NCBI RefSeq assembly: GCF_026130545.1
Contig: NZ_JAMOIM010000009.1
Coordinates: forward strand, 62,001 to 126,000
DNA from: Lichenifustis flavocetrariae
Lineage (GTDB): Bacteria > Pseudomonadota > Alphaproteobacteria > Rhizobiales > Beijerinckiaceae
Direction: 5' to 3'
DNA length: 64,000 bases
The notes beneath the pieces are model-generated. The model was not told the DNA's origin, searched no databases, and worked only from the letters and a program-made list of their open reading frames with translations. Position numbers and translations under genes: made by a program. The first letter of the stretch is position 1. Each line of letters opens with the position of its first letter. Positions 42,743 to 53,075 of this stretch are shown in pieces.

Positions 42743-42873
42743 TTGGTGATCTGCACGTCGGTTGGCTGAGCGAACTGAGCCAGCGCCGCCCCGATGATTT
42801 TATGTGCCGAGGCATTCAACGGCAGCACGCAGAGCGCGACTGTGACACCCAAATGGGTAAGAGCCGTTTTCAT
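42739..42873 (-). CDS. Small signal-peptide protein, unknown function
   Basis: A 44-codon frame starting MKTALTHLGVTVALCVLPLN and ending SAHKIIGAALAQFAQPTDVQ plus a few residues. The first ~24 residues look like a Sec signal peptide ending near NASA. It overlaps the OmpA-domain gene by ATGA, so it is translationally coupled to it. Without family match it could be a genuine small exported peptide or the leftover N-terminal part of a longer gene. Confidence 0.5.
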   Translation of the reverse strand: MKTALTHLGVTVALCVLPLNASAHKIIGAALAQFAQPTDVQITK

Positions 42874-43164
42874 CGATCGGACCCCGACTTGTCTGTTCTT
42901 CAACAAGTGTCTGCTGAGAAAGCCGCTACATTTCGCAAGGTCGATAGCTCGCTCTTGCATCTGCTTGGAACGACATCAGCGGCGCCATCTAAGCGCAGGA
43001 TCGCACTGAGAACAGTGACGCGGCTCACACTCGCCACCCTAGGAGTTCAGAGGCGTCGTCGCGGAGTCTCATGGGGGCGGCACGATCGTCGAAGGTGATC
43101 TGCGCGGGAGCGTTTTGATCGCTCGGCAGCCGCGCGTCAGGGGGCTTGAATTGCTTCCCGCACT

Positions 43165-43674
43165 TCAGACCTGAGCCGCAGATGCTTGCTCGAGCAGCTG
43201 CAGGGCCTGGTCGAGTGCGGCGCGCCGGACGGCGTTGCGGCCGAGATCACCGAAACGCCGTTCAACCGTCAGAACGTCGCCCTTTCGTCGCGCAAGCCCG
43301 AAAAACACAAGACCGACCGGCTTTTCCACCGAACCACCACCCGGACCCGCAATCCCCGTGATGGCTACGGCGAGAGCGGCACCGGAGCGGTCGATGGCCC
43401 CTCGGGCCATGGCCTCCGCGGTTTCAGCCGAAACTGCACCGAAATGCGCAAGCGTATCTTGCGGCACGCCGAGCATGTCGTGCTTCGCAGCGTTGGAATA
43501 GGTGACAAATCCACGATCAAAGACCGCGGAGGATCCGGTCACCTCGGTCAGGAGGGCAGCGACAAGCCCGCCCGTGCAAGATTCGGCGGTCGCGATCTGG
43601 AAGCCACGCGTACGGCATGCTGCGATAAGGTCTGCGGCGCGCGCGAGTTCGTGATCGGCGAAAGGACCACTCAC
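43165..43674 (-). CDS. pncC: Nicotinamide-nucleotide amidohydrolase PncC (CinA C-terminal domain)
   Basis: A 169-residue stand-alone CinA C-terminal domain. TAESCTGGLVAALLTEVTGS (catalytic Ser region), RGFVTYSNAAKHDMLGV, VSAETAEAMARGA and ITGIAGPGGGSVEKPVGLVF are diagnostic. It deamidates NMN to nicotinate mononucleotide in pyridine-nucleotide salvage. It starts with GTG at 43674, six bases from the ispDF stop. The CinA N-terminal domain is encoded separately at 62174-62926. Confidence 0.93.
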   Translation of the reverse strand: MSGPFADHELARAADLIAACRTRGFQIATAESCTGGLVAALLTEVTGSSAVFDRGFVTYSNAAKHDMLGVPQDTLAHFGAVSAETAEAMARGAIDRSGAALAVAITGIAGPGGGSVEKPVGLVFFGLARRKGDVLTVERRFGDLGRNAVRRAALDQALQLLEQASAAQV

Positions 43675-43680
43675 GGGCCT

Positions 43681-44877
43681 CTAAACCGGAAGCCGTACGG
43701 TGGCGATGGCCAGGGCCGCGATTCCTTCCTCACGACCGGTAAAACCGAGGCGTTCAGAGGTGGTGGCCTTGACGGCGACACGGCCGATTGAGAGTCCCGT
43801 GATCGCCGCGATGCGTTCACGGATGGCGTCGCGGTGAGGACCTATCTTGGGGCGTTCGCAGACCAATGTGGCGTCGATATGGGCCACGATGCCGCCAAGC
43901 GCGGCAACTCGGGCCATGGCATCCTTGAGGAAGATATCCGAGGCTGCGCCTTTCCATTGCGGCTGGCTGGGCGGAAAATGGGCGCCGATATCGCCGTCAC
44001 CGATCGCACCCAGAATCGCGTCCGTGATCGCATGCAGGAGAACGTCGGCGTCAGAATGGCCCAAGAGGGTGCGGTCGTGCGGCACCTTGATGCCGCCAAG
44101 CCAGACATGATCACCTGGGGCGAAAGCGTGCACGTCATAACCCTGGCCCACGCGTACGTCGAGCAGGGAAGACTGGATGCGCGCTTCCGCGCGCGCGAAA
44201 TCATCAAGGGTCGTAATCTTGGTATTCTCCGGTTCGCCCTCGAAAACAAAGACCTGATGACCGGCGAACTCGGCCACAGCTGCATCGTCCGTCAGGTCGT
44301 GGCGCTCGGCTTCACTCGCTTGGCGGTGGGCGTCGAGGATAAGATCGAAGGCAAAGGCCTGCGGAGTTTGCACGGCCCGCAAGGCTCGTCGGTCCGGGGT
44401 TCCGACAACGGCGCCGTCGGACGACACTTGCTTGATCGTGTCGGTCACAAGGAAGCCGGGCACCGCAGCACCATGCAGTCGGGCGTGCCGCACAGCGCGT
44501 TTGATCAGGGCAGGGGACGAGAAGGGTCGTGCCCCGTCATGGATCAGCACGATGTCCGGCTTTGGGCCGTTACGGCGTGCGAGCGCCTCAAGGCCGGCAT
44601 GAACGCTCTGCTGCCGGGTCGCGCCACCATGCGCTGGAGCGCCGAGGCGGCCTGATCCCGCGCCATTGAGGATCGACGCCGATTGCTGGAACAGCGCCTC
44701 GTCATCAGGGTGAATGACGGGTGTCACACCCTCGACGCTCGGGTCGGCCAGCATCGCACGCAAGGTGCGCGTGAGAAGTGGTTCGCCGGCCACAGACCTA
44801 TACTGCTTCGGCAAGCCTTCGCCTGCCCGCGATCCTCTGCCCGCCGCAACGACAAGAATGTGAGATGATCCGGCCAT
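43681..44877 (-). CDS. ispDF: Bifunctional IspDF (MEP-pathway fusion)
   Basis: A 398-residue fusion. Residues ~1-230 are IspD, MEP cytidylyltransferase: ILVVAAGRGSRAGEGLPKQY, VLIHDGARPFSSPAL and RAVQTPQAF. Residues ~238-398 are IspF, MECDP synthase: VGQGYDVHAFAPGDHVWLGG, LLGHSDADVLLHAITDAILG and GDIGAHFPPS with its zinc-binding Asp/His. It makes ME-cyclodiphosphate for isoprenoids. This fusion is common in Alphaproteobacteria. It is divergent from dusB and may be coupled to pncC. Confidence 0.96.
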   Translation of the reverse strand: MAGSSHILVVAAGRGSRAGEGLPKQYRSVAGEPLLTRTLRAMLADPSVEGVTPVIHPDDEALFQQSASILNGAGSGRLGAPAHGGATRQQSVHAGLEALARRNGPKPDIVLIHDGARPFSSPALIKRAVRHARLHGAAVPGFLVTDTIKQVSSDGAVVGTPDRRALRAVQTPQAFAFDLILDAHRQASEAERHDLTDDAAVAEFAGHQVFVFEGEPENTKITTLDDFARAEARIQSSLLDVRVGQGYDVHAFAPGDHVWLGGIKVPHDRTLLGHSDADVLLHAITDAILGAIGDGDIGAHFPPSQPQWKGAASDIFLKDAMARVAALGGIVAHIDATLVCERPKIGPHRDAIRERIAAITGLSIGRVAVKATTSERLGFTGREEGIAALAIATVRLPV

Positions 44878-45160
44878 TCAGAACCCGTGTGGTACCACGG
44901 GCTTCTCCCCTGTTTTCCGGCCTGCGTCAAACCTCCATGCGAATCGTTCCAAGCTTGCCAATCGCTTGCTTGCTGTGCTGCAGCAATTGACTATTGTGTA
45001 ATCAATCTGCTTGCTGCCTATGATGCGGGCACGACCTCAATCGCGGCCGCCCGAAGGATGCTGATGGTTTTCACCGCCTCACGAAAATCGGCTCGATCGT
45101 TCACTAAGTGTGGGGAAGGCTGATGAAGGGCGGGGCTGTTTCGCAACCGGGAGATAAGCT

Positions 45161-46189
45161 TTGAACCGTGTGGCGGGTTCACAGACATGGTCGATAGGAT
45201 CTGTGGCGATCCACGGGCTGGCCGTTTTGGCGCCAATGGCTGGTGTCACTGACCTTGGTATGCGACGCGTGGCGCAACAGTTTGGCGCCGCCTTCACGGT
45301 AAGCGAAATGGTGGCGGCACCTGGGCTCGCCCGAGGTGAGACGGAGCACCGTATCAGGGCCGAGGGACACGGCATGTCTCCTCACGTCGTGCAGATCGCC
45401 GGCTGCCAACCCGCCGATATGGCCGAAGCGGCGCGTCTCGCGGAGGGCAGCGGCGCCACGTGGATCGACATCAACATGGGGTGTCCTTCAAAGCGGGTCA
45501 CAGGCGGGGAGGCCGGTTCAGCACTCATGCGTGACCTTCCCCAGGCTTTGCAGTTGATCCGAGCCACCGTTTCGGCCGTCTCGATCCCGGTCACGGTCAA
45601 GATGCGGCTCGGGTGGGACGATGCTTCTCGCAACGCGCCGGACCTCGCTTGTCGGGCAGAACAGGAAGGCGTCGCGATGATCGCGGTTCACGCGCGGACA
45701 CGATGCCAGTTCTACAAAGGGGCGGCAGACTGGCCGGCCGTGCGACGTGTGACCGAAGCCGTGCGCATTCCCGTTGTCGTGAATGGTGATTGCGCGAATG
45801 CCGATGACGCCAACCGAATGATAGCGGCTTCCGGCGCACAAGCGGTGATGATCGGGCGCGCCGCGGTTGGTCAACCGTGGATCGTGGGGAATATTTCGGA
45901 AAGCCTGGCCACAGGACAAACCCGTAGGCCGGTTTCGGCTGCCGCGCGAGCCCTGGCGGCTCGAGGTCACTACGAATGGCTGCTGAGCGCTTTCGGGACT
46001 GAGAAAGGCCTTCGGCACGCCCGCAAGCATCTCGCGGCCTATGTCACGCATGCGGAGATAGACCCGGCCGAAAAGGACGGGATGCGCGCCCGCCTTGTTC
46101 GCAGTGAAACACCTGCCGATGTGTTCGCCGCCCTCGATCAGGTTTTTGCCGAAGATCCTGGAGAGCGACACGATGCACGCGCTGCTTGA
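45161..46189 (+). CDS. dusB: tRNA-dihydrouridine synthase DusB
   Basis: A 342-residue flavin enzyme that reduces uridine in the tRNA D-loop. It has [20 protein letters not shown], the catalytic Cys in [40 protein letters not shown] and the [11 protein letters not shown] and [11 protein letters not shown] blocks. A TTG start at 45161 has CGGGAGA about six bases upstream. It ends inside the ntrB start region; the dusB-ntrBC order is the common alphaproteobacterial layout. Confidence 0.94.
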   Translation: MNRVAGSQTWSIGSVAIHGLAVLAPMAGVTDLGMRRVAQQFGAAFTVSEMVAAPGLARGETEHRIRAEGHGMSPHVVQIAGCQPADMAEAARLAEGSGATWIDINMGCPSKRVTGGEAGSALMRDLPQALQLIRATVSAVSIPVTVKMRLGWDDASRNAPDLACRAEQEGVAMIAVHARTRCQFYKGAADWPAVRRVTEAVRIPVVVNGDCANADDANRMIAASGAQAVMIGRAAVGQPWIVGNISESLATGQTRRPVSAAARALAARGHYEWLLSAFGTEKGLRHARKHLAAYVTHAEIDPAEKDGMRARLVRSETPADVFAALDQVFAEDPGERHDARAA

Positions 46190-47348
46190 GCTCGCCGAGA
46201 TGCCTAATCCTCACAACCCGACGACCCTCGCTCAGAACGCCGCAAGCGTTCTGAACGCTCTCCCGCATGCGGTCATCGCGGTAGATCCTCACGGCGCAAT
46301 CATCGACGCCAACGCCGCGGCGGAAAGCTTCTTCGACATGAGTCGGGGCATGATGATCCGGCACAGCCTCGCCGAGTTGCTGCCGTTCGGCTCACCGCTC
46401 CTTGCCCTGGTGGATCAGGTCAAGCTGCGCAATTCAGCCATGAAAGAGCATCGTGTCGACCTCGGCACGCCGCGACTCGGGCCGGACCGCATGGTCGACA
46501 TCCATGTCGCGCCAATGGGAGACGCCGGCGACTCAATCGTCATTGTGCTTCAGGAACGCACAATTGCCGACAAAATGGACAGGCAGCTGACACATCGGGG
46601 AGCAGCCCGCTCAGTTTCTGCGCTCGCCGCCATGCTGGCCCACGAGATCAAGAACCCGTTATCCGGCATTCGCGGCGCGGCACAATTGCTGGAGACGGCG
46701 GTCAGCGACGAGGACCGCAGCCTCACGCGGCTGATCTGCGAGGAGACCGACCGGATCGTGAAGCTGGTCGATCGCATGGAAGCTTTCACGGATTATCGGC
46801 CTGTCGACCGGGAAAGCGTCAACATCCATGTGGTGCTCGACCATGTGAAACGTGTGGCCCAAGCCGGGTTTGCCCGCAATGTGCGCTTTCAAGAGTCCTA
46901 CGACCCCTCGCTGCCGCATATCCACGCCAACCGGGACCAGCTGATCCAGGTCTTCCTAAATCTCGTCAAGAATGCCGCCGAGGCCCTTGGGCCCGACGCT
47001 GTCGACGGGGAAATTGAACTCTCGACGGCATTTCGCCCCGGCGTGAGGCTCCGAACACCGGGATCACGCACCCCCGTCAGCTTGCCTCTCGAGTTCTGTG
47101 TGCGTGACAACGGGCACGGCGTTCCGGACGATATCCGGCGCCACCTCTTCGATCCATTCGTCACCACCAAGGCGTCGGGAACTGGCCTTGGACTTGCACT
47201 GGTGGCCAAGATCATCGGCGACCATGGGGGCATCGTCGAATGCGAATCTCATCCGCGGCGCACCACGTTCCGTGTCCTGATGCCAATGTTCGCGGCTCGC
47301 GATGGTCGGAGCGACTCCGACGTGCGGCAGGAACGGTCGAAGGTTTAG
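46173..47348 (+). CDS. ntrB: Nitrogen regulation sensor kinase/phosphatase NtrB (GlnL)
   Basis: A 391-residue soluble histidine kinase. A PAS domain ([20 protein letters not shown]) is followed by the dimerisation H-box [20 protein letters not shown], and the ATPase blocks [31 protein letters not shown] and [13 protein letters not shown]. It phosphorylates or dephosphorylates NtrC under PII control, in response to nitrogen status. The ATG at 46173 (GGAGAG eight bases upstream) overlaps dusB by 17 bases; one at 46200 is an alternative. Confidence 0.94.
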   Translation: MHALLELAEMPNPHNPTTLAQNAASVLNALPHAVIAVDPHGAIIDANAAAESFFDMSRGMMIRHSLAELLPFGSPLLALVDQVKLRNSAMKEHRVDLGTPRLGPDRMVDIHVAPMGDAGDSIVIVLQERTIADKMDRQLTHRGAARSVSALAAMLAHEIKNPLSGIRGAAQLLETAVSDEDRSLTRLICEETDRIVKLVDRMEAFTDYRPVDRESVNIHVVLDHVKRVAQAGFARNVRFQESYDPSLPHIHANRDQLIQVFLNLVKNAAEALGPDAVDGEIELSTAFRPGVRLRTPGSRTPVSLPLEFCVRDNGHGVPDDIRRHLFDPFVTTKASGTGLGLALVAKIIGDHGGIVECESHPRRTTFRVLMPMFAARDGRSDSDVRQERSKV

Positions 47349-47360
47349 GAAGGTGTTTTA

Positions 47361-48839
47361 ATGATAAATGGCCACATCCTCGTCGCTGACGATGACACGG
47401 CAATCCGCACTGTGGTGAGCCAGGCGCTCTCGCGCGCCGGCTATGATGTGAGGACAACCGCGACTGCGGCGTCTCTGTGGCGCTGGGTCCAGGCGGGCGA
47501 CGGCGACCTCGTGATCACCGATGTGGTCATGCCGGACGAGAATGCATTTGAACTGCTGCCGCGCATCAAGAAGCTTCGGCCGGATCTGCCCATCGTGGTG
47601 ATGAGCGCCCAGAACACGTTCATGACCGCGATCAAGGCTTCCGAGCGCGGGGCCTATGACTACCTTCCCAAGCCGTTCGACCTCAAGGAACTCGTTGCGA
47701 TCGTTGGAAGGGCACTCAGCGAGCCCCGCAACCGTCTGCCAGCCGTCAAGGATCCAGAGCTTGAGGGCATGCCGCTCGTCGGGCGTTCCCCAGCCATGCA
47801 GGAGATCTACCGGTCGCTTGCCCGGTTGATGCGCACCGACCTCACTGTCATGATCACAGGCGAATCCGGGACCGGCAAGGAGTTGGTGGCGCGCGCGCTG
47901 CATGATTATGGCAAGCGCAAGAGCGGGCCCTTCGTCGCCATTAATATGGCGGCGATCCCGCGCGACCTCATCGAAAGCGAACTGTTCGGGCACGAGAAGG
48001 GCGCCTTCACGGGCGCCAACACCCGCTCGGCCGGACGCTTCGAGCAGGCCGAAGGCGGCACCCTGTTCCTTGACGAGATCGGCGATATGCCGATGGAAGC
48101 TCAGACCAGATTGCTTCGTGTTCTGCAGCAGGCCGAATACACCACGGTCGGCGGTCGCACGCCGATCAAGACCAATGTCCGCATCGTCGCGGCGACGAAC
48201 AAGGATCTTCGGATCTCGATCCAACAGGGATTGTTTCGCGAGGACTTGTTCTTTCGTCTGAACGTCGTACCCCTTCGGCTTCCTCCATTGCGGGAACGTA
48301 CCGAAGACATTCCCGATCTCACGCGTCATTTCTTCCAATTGGCGGCGACCGAAGGGCTCCCGCTCAAACATATGGATGCCGCCGCCTTCGACCGACTCAA
48401 GCGGTATCGCTGGCCGGGCAACATCCGTGAACTGGAAAACCTGACGCGCCGCCTCACGGCGCTCTATCCTCACGATCTCATCACGGCGCAACTGGTCGAG
48501 GCCGAGCTCGGCATGGATCAGCCTTCGCCAGCGTCCATGAGCGACGCCCACGCCGGATCGCTCCCGGGCAAGGCGATGACCGTGGGCGACGAGGGAGGGT
48601 TGATGGGCTCCGTCGAGCGCCATCTCGCCGATCTCTTCAAGCAGCATGGCGACCACCTCCCGCCGCCCGGTCTTTATCATCGGGTGCTGCGGGAGTTGGA
48701 AGTGCCGCTGGTTTCCGCCGCGTTGGCGGCAACGCGCGGCAACCAGATCAAGGCGGCGGAGCTGTTAGGCCTCAACCGCAATACGCTGCGCAAGAAGGTG
48801 CGGGAGCTCGATATCCGCCTGATGCGCGCCCCGCGCTGA
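47361..48839 (+). CDS. ntrC: Nitrogen assimilation regulator NtrC (sigma-54 activator)
   Basis: A 492-residue response regulator. The receiver has phosphoacceptor D54 ([12 protein letters not shown]), with K near 104. The AAA+ domain has Walker [10 protein letters not shown] (~167-174), the complete GAFTGAN loop and [20 protein letters not shown]. The Fis-type helix ends the protein: [20 protein letters not shown]. It activates sigma-54 promoters of nitrogen assimilation genes. It follows ntrB by 12 bases in the same operon. Confidence 0.96.
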   Translation: MINGHILVADDDTAIRTVVSQALSRAGYDVRTTATAASLWRWVQAGDGDLVITDVVMPDENAFELLPRIKKLRPDLPIVVMSAQNTFMTAIKASERGAYDYLPKPFDLKELVAIVGRALSEPRNRLPAVKDPELEGMPLVGRSPAMQEIYRSLARLMRTDLTVMITGESGTGKELVARALHDYGKRKSGPFVAINMAAIPRDLIESELFGHEKGAFTGANTRSAGRFEQAEGGTLFLDEIGDMPMEAQTRLLRVLQQAEYTTVGGRTPIKTNVRIVAATNKDLRISIQQGLFREDLFFRLNVVPLRLPPLRERTEDIPDLTRHFFQLAATEGLPLKHMDAAAFDRLKRYRWPGNIRELENLTRRLTALYPHDLITAQLVEAELGMDQPSPASMSDAHAGSLPGKAMTVGDEGGLMGSVERHLADLFKQHGDHLPPPGLYHRVLRELEVPLVSAALAATRGNQIKAAELLGLNRNTLRKKVRELDIRLMRAPR

Positions 48840-49048
48840 AGACAGCGGAGCAATCCCGCCGGTCCTGCAAACATCGAAGAGCCCAGCCAGATCGATCGTC
48901 TTCGGACAGTAACTCGATCTGACGCCCTCAAAACGTCGTAATTCAGCAACACTGACACCCAAATGCAACGCGCCTTCGCGGTGAGCCGCGCCCTGGGTGG
49001 GAACAGCCCGTTCTGCATTCACAGCGGATGCCGATGTCCGGAGCTTGA

Positions 49049-51295
49049 ATGTCAGCCACCGACTCGACGGTGATGCCGCAAATCAAGCGGCGTTTCGCGC
49101 CGCGCCTGGGACGTGTCATCGTCAGTTTGGCTTTGATCCTGGCCCTCGCGTCCTTCGCGGTGTTCACGGGTTACACGCCGATCATGCCGACGGATGCCGT
49201 CGTGATCGACGTCTTCATGGCCAATGCCGTGATCGTGTTGATCCTTCTCGTCCTGGTCAGCGTGGAGACGCTGCGGATCGTGGCAGCTTGGCGTGCCCGC
49301 GCCGCGGGCGCGAGGCTGCATCTCTACATCATCGGCTTGTTCTCGATCATTGCGGCGGTCCCGGCCATCATCATGGCGGTCGTCGGTTCGGTCACCCTGG
49401 AGCGAGGGCTCTATCCGGCTTTCATGCAGGACGTGCGGGGCTTCATCTCACACACGGCGGATGCGGCCCGCCTCTATCGCGAAACTCAATGTCATTCGCT
49501 TCTACGCGAATCGGATCTGACCGCATCCGACCTTGATCGCGCCAAGGTCGGTTTCACCGACCGAAGCTTTTTTCAGAACTATTTCGCCTCGCGGGTCCAC
49601 TTTCTCGGGTTCACGACGGCCGTCATGATGAAGGGTGACGGCACTGTCATCGCCAAGGTTGACACGGGCCGTCCCGCCCAGGTGGTCACGCCAAGTGCCG
49701 CGGACTTCAACGACGCGAAAAGCAAGGAGCCGGTCTGCTTCGTGCTCGACGAGGGCAAAACCTTCATCGCCTTGCGGGTCCTTCCTTCGTTTGACGACAC
49801 CTACCTCTATCTTGGCCGGCCCGTAGACCCTTTCGCGGTCGAATTTGATGAACAGGCGCAGAATATCATCGGTCTCTATGATGCCTTCGATCAGCATCGA
49901 CGGTCGATCCAACTCGCATTCATCAGCATGTACGCCCTGCTGGCGCTGATCATGCTCCTGTCCGCCATCTGGCTCGGGCTGTCGTTCGCAAACACGCTCG
50001 TCGCTCCGATCCGCCGGCTCATCCATGCGACAGATCAAGTCTCGTCCGGCAATCTCTATGTCCAGGTTCCGGTGCGGCGTGCGGAAGGTGACCTTGCCCA
50101 TTTGGGGGAAACCTTCAACAAGATGACCTCGGAACTGCGCCACCACCAGAACCGGCTCATCGAGGCAAGCCGGGTGATCGACGAGCGGCGAATGTTCACC
50201 GAAGCCGTCTTGTCGGGCGTTCCGGCGGCCGTCATCGGCGTCGCTGCGACAGGCATCATCACGGTTCTGAACCCGTTCGCGCGCAAACTGCTGTCGCTGG
50301 ATCAGGCGGAGGAGGGGGCTGTAGGCCAACCTTTCGCGGACAAGTTTCCTGAACTGGCTCCCATGATGGAAGACGCGAAGGCATCCCGCCACCGGATGTA
50401 TCAGGCCCAGGTGACGTTGGTGCGCAGTGGCCGTGAACGGAACTTCAATGTCCGGGTGACTGCCGAAGCTTCCGCGCGCTCCGACCAGAGCCACGTCGTG
50501 ACTCTCGACGACATCACCGACCTCGTTTCGGCACAGCGCACTTCAGCTTGGGCCGATGTCGCTCGGCGAATCGCGCATGAGATCAAGAATCCTCTGACGC
50601 CAATCCAGCTCTCGGCCGAACGCCTCCAGCGCCGGTATGGCCGCGTGATCGTGGAAGGGCGGGATGTCTTCGACCAGTGTACCGAAACGATCATCCGTCA
50701 GGTCGACGACATCAAACGCATGGTCGACGAATTTTCGTCGTTTGCCAGGATGCCGAAGGCAACCCTCGAAGAGGACGACCTCACGAAATGCATTCAACAG
50801 GTGCTTTTCCTCATGCGGGTCGGTCACCCAGGCATCACGTTCGAAGAAAAGTTGCCCGACGAGGCGATCGTGGCTCGATTCGACCGCCGCCTGCTCACCC
50901 AGGCGCTCACGAACATCGTCAAGAACGCGACAGAGGGAATCGCCGGCCTCGATCCAGAACGTGAGCGCCCCGGAATCGTGACGGTGGCGCTGACGGTTCA
51001 GGACGGTGCGGTGGTGATCGATGTCGACGATAATGGAAAAGGTTTTCCCACGGAAAATCGTCAGCGGCTTCTTGAGCCCTACATGACCACCAGAGCGGAA
51101 GGAACCGGCCTCGGCCTCCCGATCGTCGCGAAGATCCTTGAGGATCACGGCGGCGGCCTGGAGCTGCTGGACAACGACCGCCAGGGAGAGAGCGGCGGGG
51201 GTGCGAGGGTCCGCTTGTTCTGGCCAGTGCACGGCCCGACCAAGATCCGACCCACGTCTCTCGAGGCTTCTGAACCAATGATCAATAAGGCTTGA
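49049..51295 (+). CDS. ntrY: Membrane sensor histidine kinase NtrY
   Basis: A 748-residue kinase with several N-terminal membrane helices (LGRVIVSLALILALASFAVF, ANAVIVLILLVLVSVETL and a third one), a large periplasmic part and another helix (LAFISMYALLALIMLLSAIW). A HAMP linker, a PAS domain and the H-box [20 protein letters not shown] follow, and the ATPase has NIVKNATEG, DVDDNGKGFP and GTGLGLPIVAKIL. It signals to NtrX at 51300. The gap from ntrC is 209 bases and may hold a promoter. Confidence 0.95.
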   Translation: MSATDSTVMPQIKRRFAPRLGRVIVSLALILALASFAVFTGYTPIMPTDAVVIDVFMANAVIVLILLVLVSVETLRIVAAWRARAAGARLHLYIIGLFSIIAAVPAIIMAVVGSVTLERGLYPAFMQDVRGFISHTADAARLYRETQCHSLLRESDLTASDLDRAKVGFTDRSFFQNYFASRVHFLGFTTAVMMKGDGTVIAKVDTGRPAQVVTPSAADFNDAKSKEPVCFVLDEGKTFIALRVLPSFDDTYLYLGRPVDPFAVEFDEQAQNIIGLYDAFDQHRRSIQLAFISMYALLALIMLLSAIWLGLSFANTLVAPIRRLIHATDQVSSGNLYVQVPVRRAEGDLAHLGETFNKMTSELRHHQNRLIEASRVIDERRMFTEAVLSGVPAAVIGVAATGIITVLNPFARKLLSLDQAEEGAVGQPFADKFPELAPMMEDAKASRHRMYQAQVTLVRSGRERNFNVRVTAEASARSDQSHVVTLDDITDLVSAQRTSAWADVARRIAHEIKNPLTPIQLSAERLQRRYGRVIVEGRDVFDQCTETIIRQVDDIKRMVDEFSSFARMPKATLEEDDLTKCIQQVLFLMRVGHPGITFEEKLPDEAIVARFDRRLLTQALTNIVKNATEGIAGLDPERERPGIVTVALTVQDGAVVIDVDDNGKGFPTENRQRLLEPYMTTRAEGTGLGLPIVAKILEDHGGGLELLDNDRQGESGGGARVRLFWPVHGPTKIRPTSLEASEPMINKA

Positions 51296-51299
51296 CCTG

Positions 51300-52667
51300 A
51301 TGGCAACCGACATTCTCATTGTTGACGACGAGACTGACATCAGAGAACTCGTGTCGGGCATCCTGTCTGACGAAGGCCATGGAACCCGAACGGCCAAGAA
51401 CTCCGACGAGGCTCTCACGCTGATCGGGGCACGACGTCCGCATCTTGTGTTTCTGGACATCTGGCTCCAGGGCTCACGGCTCGACGGCCTGCAATTGCTG
51501 GAGATTATCAAGGAGCAGCACCCGACGCTGCCGGTTGTCATGATTTCTGGCCATGGCAATATCGAGACCGCTGTTTCGGCGATCAAAATTGGCGCTTACG
51601 ACTTCATCGAAAAGCCGTTCAAGGCGGATCGCCTCGTATTAGTCGCGGATCGTGCCCTAGAGGCATCGCGCCTGAAGCGGGAAATCACGCATCTTAGAGT
51701 CCAGTCGCATACGCCGAATCGCATTGTCGGTAAGTCGAGTGCGGTCAATCACCTGCGGCAAACGATCGAGCGCGTGGCACCGGCCAACTCCCGTGTGATG
51801 ATCACGGGGGCGCCAGGGTCCGGCAAGGAACTGACGGCGCGGATGATTCACGAATCGTCGTCCCGCGCCTCGTCACCCTTCATCGTCATCAATGCGGCCA
51901 ACATCACTCCAGACATGATGGAAGTCGAACTCTTCGGAACAGAAGCCGTGGAGGGGCGGAGCCGCAAGGTCGGCGCCTTGGAAGAGGCTCATGGGGGGTC
52001 GCTCTATATCGATGAAGTCGCGGACATGCCGAAGGAGACCCAAGGCAAGATCCTCCGCGTTCTCGTCGACCAGAATTTTCTTCGTGTCGGCGGGACCACT
52101 CGCGTCCATGTCGATGTGAGAATCATGTCGTCGACAAGTCGGGATCTCGCCGAGGGGATCGCGGCCGGAACGTTCCGCGAGGATCTCTTCCACCGCCTCT
52201 CTGTCGTGCCGATCCGCGTCCCTTCCTTGTCGGAGCGGCGCGAGGATATCAGCGAACTGATTACCTTTTTCATGGATCAGGTGTCGCTCACCAGTGGCCT
52301 GCCGCGCCGCAACATCGCGGCCGACGCCATGGCTGTCCTGCAATCTCATGACTGGCCGGGGAACATCCGCCAGCTCCGCAATAACGTGGAACGGCTCATG
52401 ATCCTGGCGACGGGTGATTCCGAGGTCGAGATCACGGCCGACATGCTTCCGTCAGAGGTGGGCGCGCTCGTTCCTTCCACGCCGAGCGGGGCAGGGGGGG
52501 AACGCCTCATGAGCCTACCCTTGCGCGATGCCCGCGAGGCTTTTGAGAGGGAATATCTCGTGGCTCAGATCAGCCGTTTTGGCGGCAATATTTCGCGGAC
52601 CGCGGAATTCATCGGTATGGAACGGTCGGCGCTTCATCGCAAACTGAAGTCTCTCGGCATCGACTGA
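51300..52667 (+). CDS. ntrX: Response regulator NtrX (no GAFTGA loop)
   Basis: A 455-residue response regulator. The receiver has D53 (LVFLDIWLQGSR) and the KPFKAD segment. The AAA+ domain has GAPGSGKELTARMIHES (Walker A) and YIDEVADMPKETQGKILRVL. The loop where sigma-54 activators carry GAFTGA reads ELFGTEAVEGRSRKVGALEE, so sigma-54 contact is not expected; this is a known feature of alphaproteobacterial NtrX. The Fis helix is GNISRTAEFIGMERSALHRK. It starts four bases after ntrY. It controls envelope and nitrogen/redox functions. Confidence 0.94.
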   Translation: MATDILIVDDETDIRELVSGILSDEGHGTRTAKNSDEALTLIGARRPHLVFLDIWLQGSRLDGLQLLEIIKEQHPTLPVVMISGHGNIETAVSAIKIGAYDFIEKPFKADRLVLVADRALEASRLKREITHLRVQSHTPNRIVGKSSAVNHLRQTIERVAPANSRVMITGAPGSGKELTARMIHESSSRASSPFIVINAANITPDMMEVELFGTEAVEGRSRKVGALEEAHGGSLYIDEVADMPKETQGKILRVLVDQNFLRVGGTTRVHVDVRIMSSTSRDLAEGIAAGTFREDLFHRLSVVPIRVPSLSERREDISELITFFMDQVSLTSGLPRRNIAADAMAVLQSHDWPGNIRQLRNNVERLMILATGDSEVEITADMLPSEVGALVPSTPSGAGGERLMSLPLRDAREAFEREYLVAQISRFGGNISRTAEFIGMERSALHRKLKSLGID

Positions 52668-52792
52668 GCTGCGCTCATCTGACATCTTTAACGGACGGGA
52701 CGTCGCCCTTCAGGGGGTATTCAAGCGATTGACCCTGCAATAGAGTGGAGGCTTCGAGTCCAATCGAAGCGACCACCAAGGATAAGAACAAC

Positions 52793-53053
52793 ATGGCTGC
52801 TGAACGCGCGCAAAACTTGCAGGACACGTTCCTGAACCACGTCCGTAAGAATAAGGTTCCCTTAACCATCTTCCTGGTGAATGGGGTTAAGCTGCAGGGC
52901 GTCGTCACATGGTTTGACAACTTCTGCGTTCTCCTGCGCCGCGACGGTCACGCGCAACTCGTCTACAAACATGCCATTTCGACCGTCATGCCGGGACATC
53001 CAATTCAGATGTTCGAGGCCGCCGAGGACGTGACCCAGAGCGACAAGCATTGA
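52793..53053 (+). CDS. hfq: RNA chaperone Hfq
   Basis: An 86-residue Hfq. It begins [20 protein letters not shown], then has the Sm1 motif [19 protein letters not shown] and the Sm2 motif [11 protein letters not shown]. The ATG at 52793 is chosen over an in-frame start 48 bases earlier because the family begins there. Hfq hexamers help small RNAs pair with mRNAs. It is followed by hflX in the same direction, the classic arrangement. Confidence 0.97.
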   Translation: MAAERAQNLQDTFLNHVRKNKVPLTIFLVNGVKLQGVVTWFDNFCVLLRRDGHAQLVYKHAISTVMPGHPIQMFEAAEDVTQSDKH

Positions 53054-53075
53054 GCATGGTAGGACGTACTTCCGC

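Noticed and set aside
47358-48680. 440-codon minus-strand frame
   Set aside because: Opposite to ntrC, which is unambiguous.
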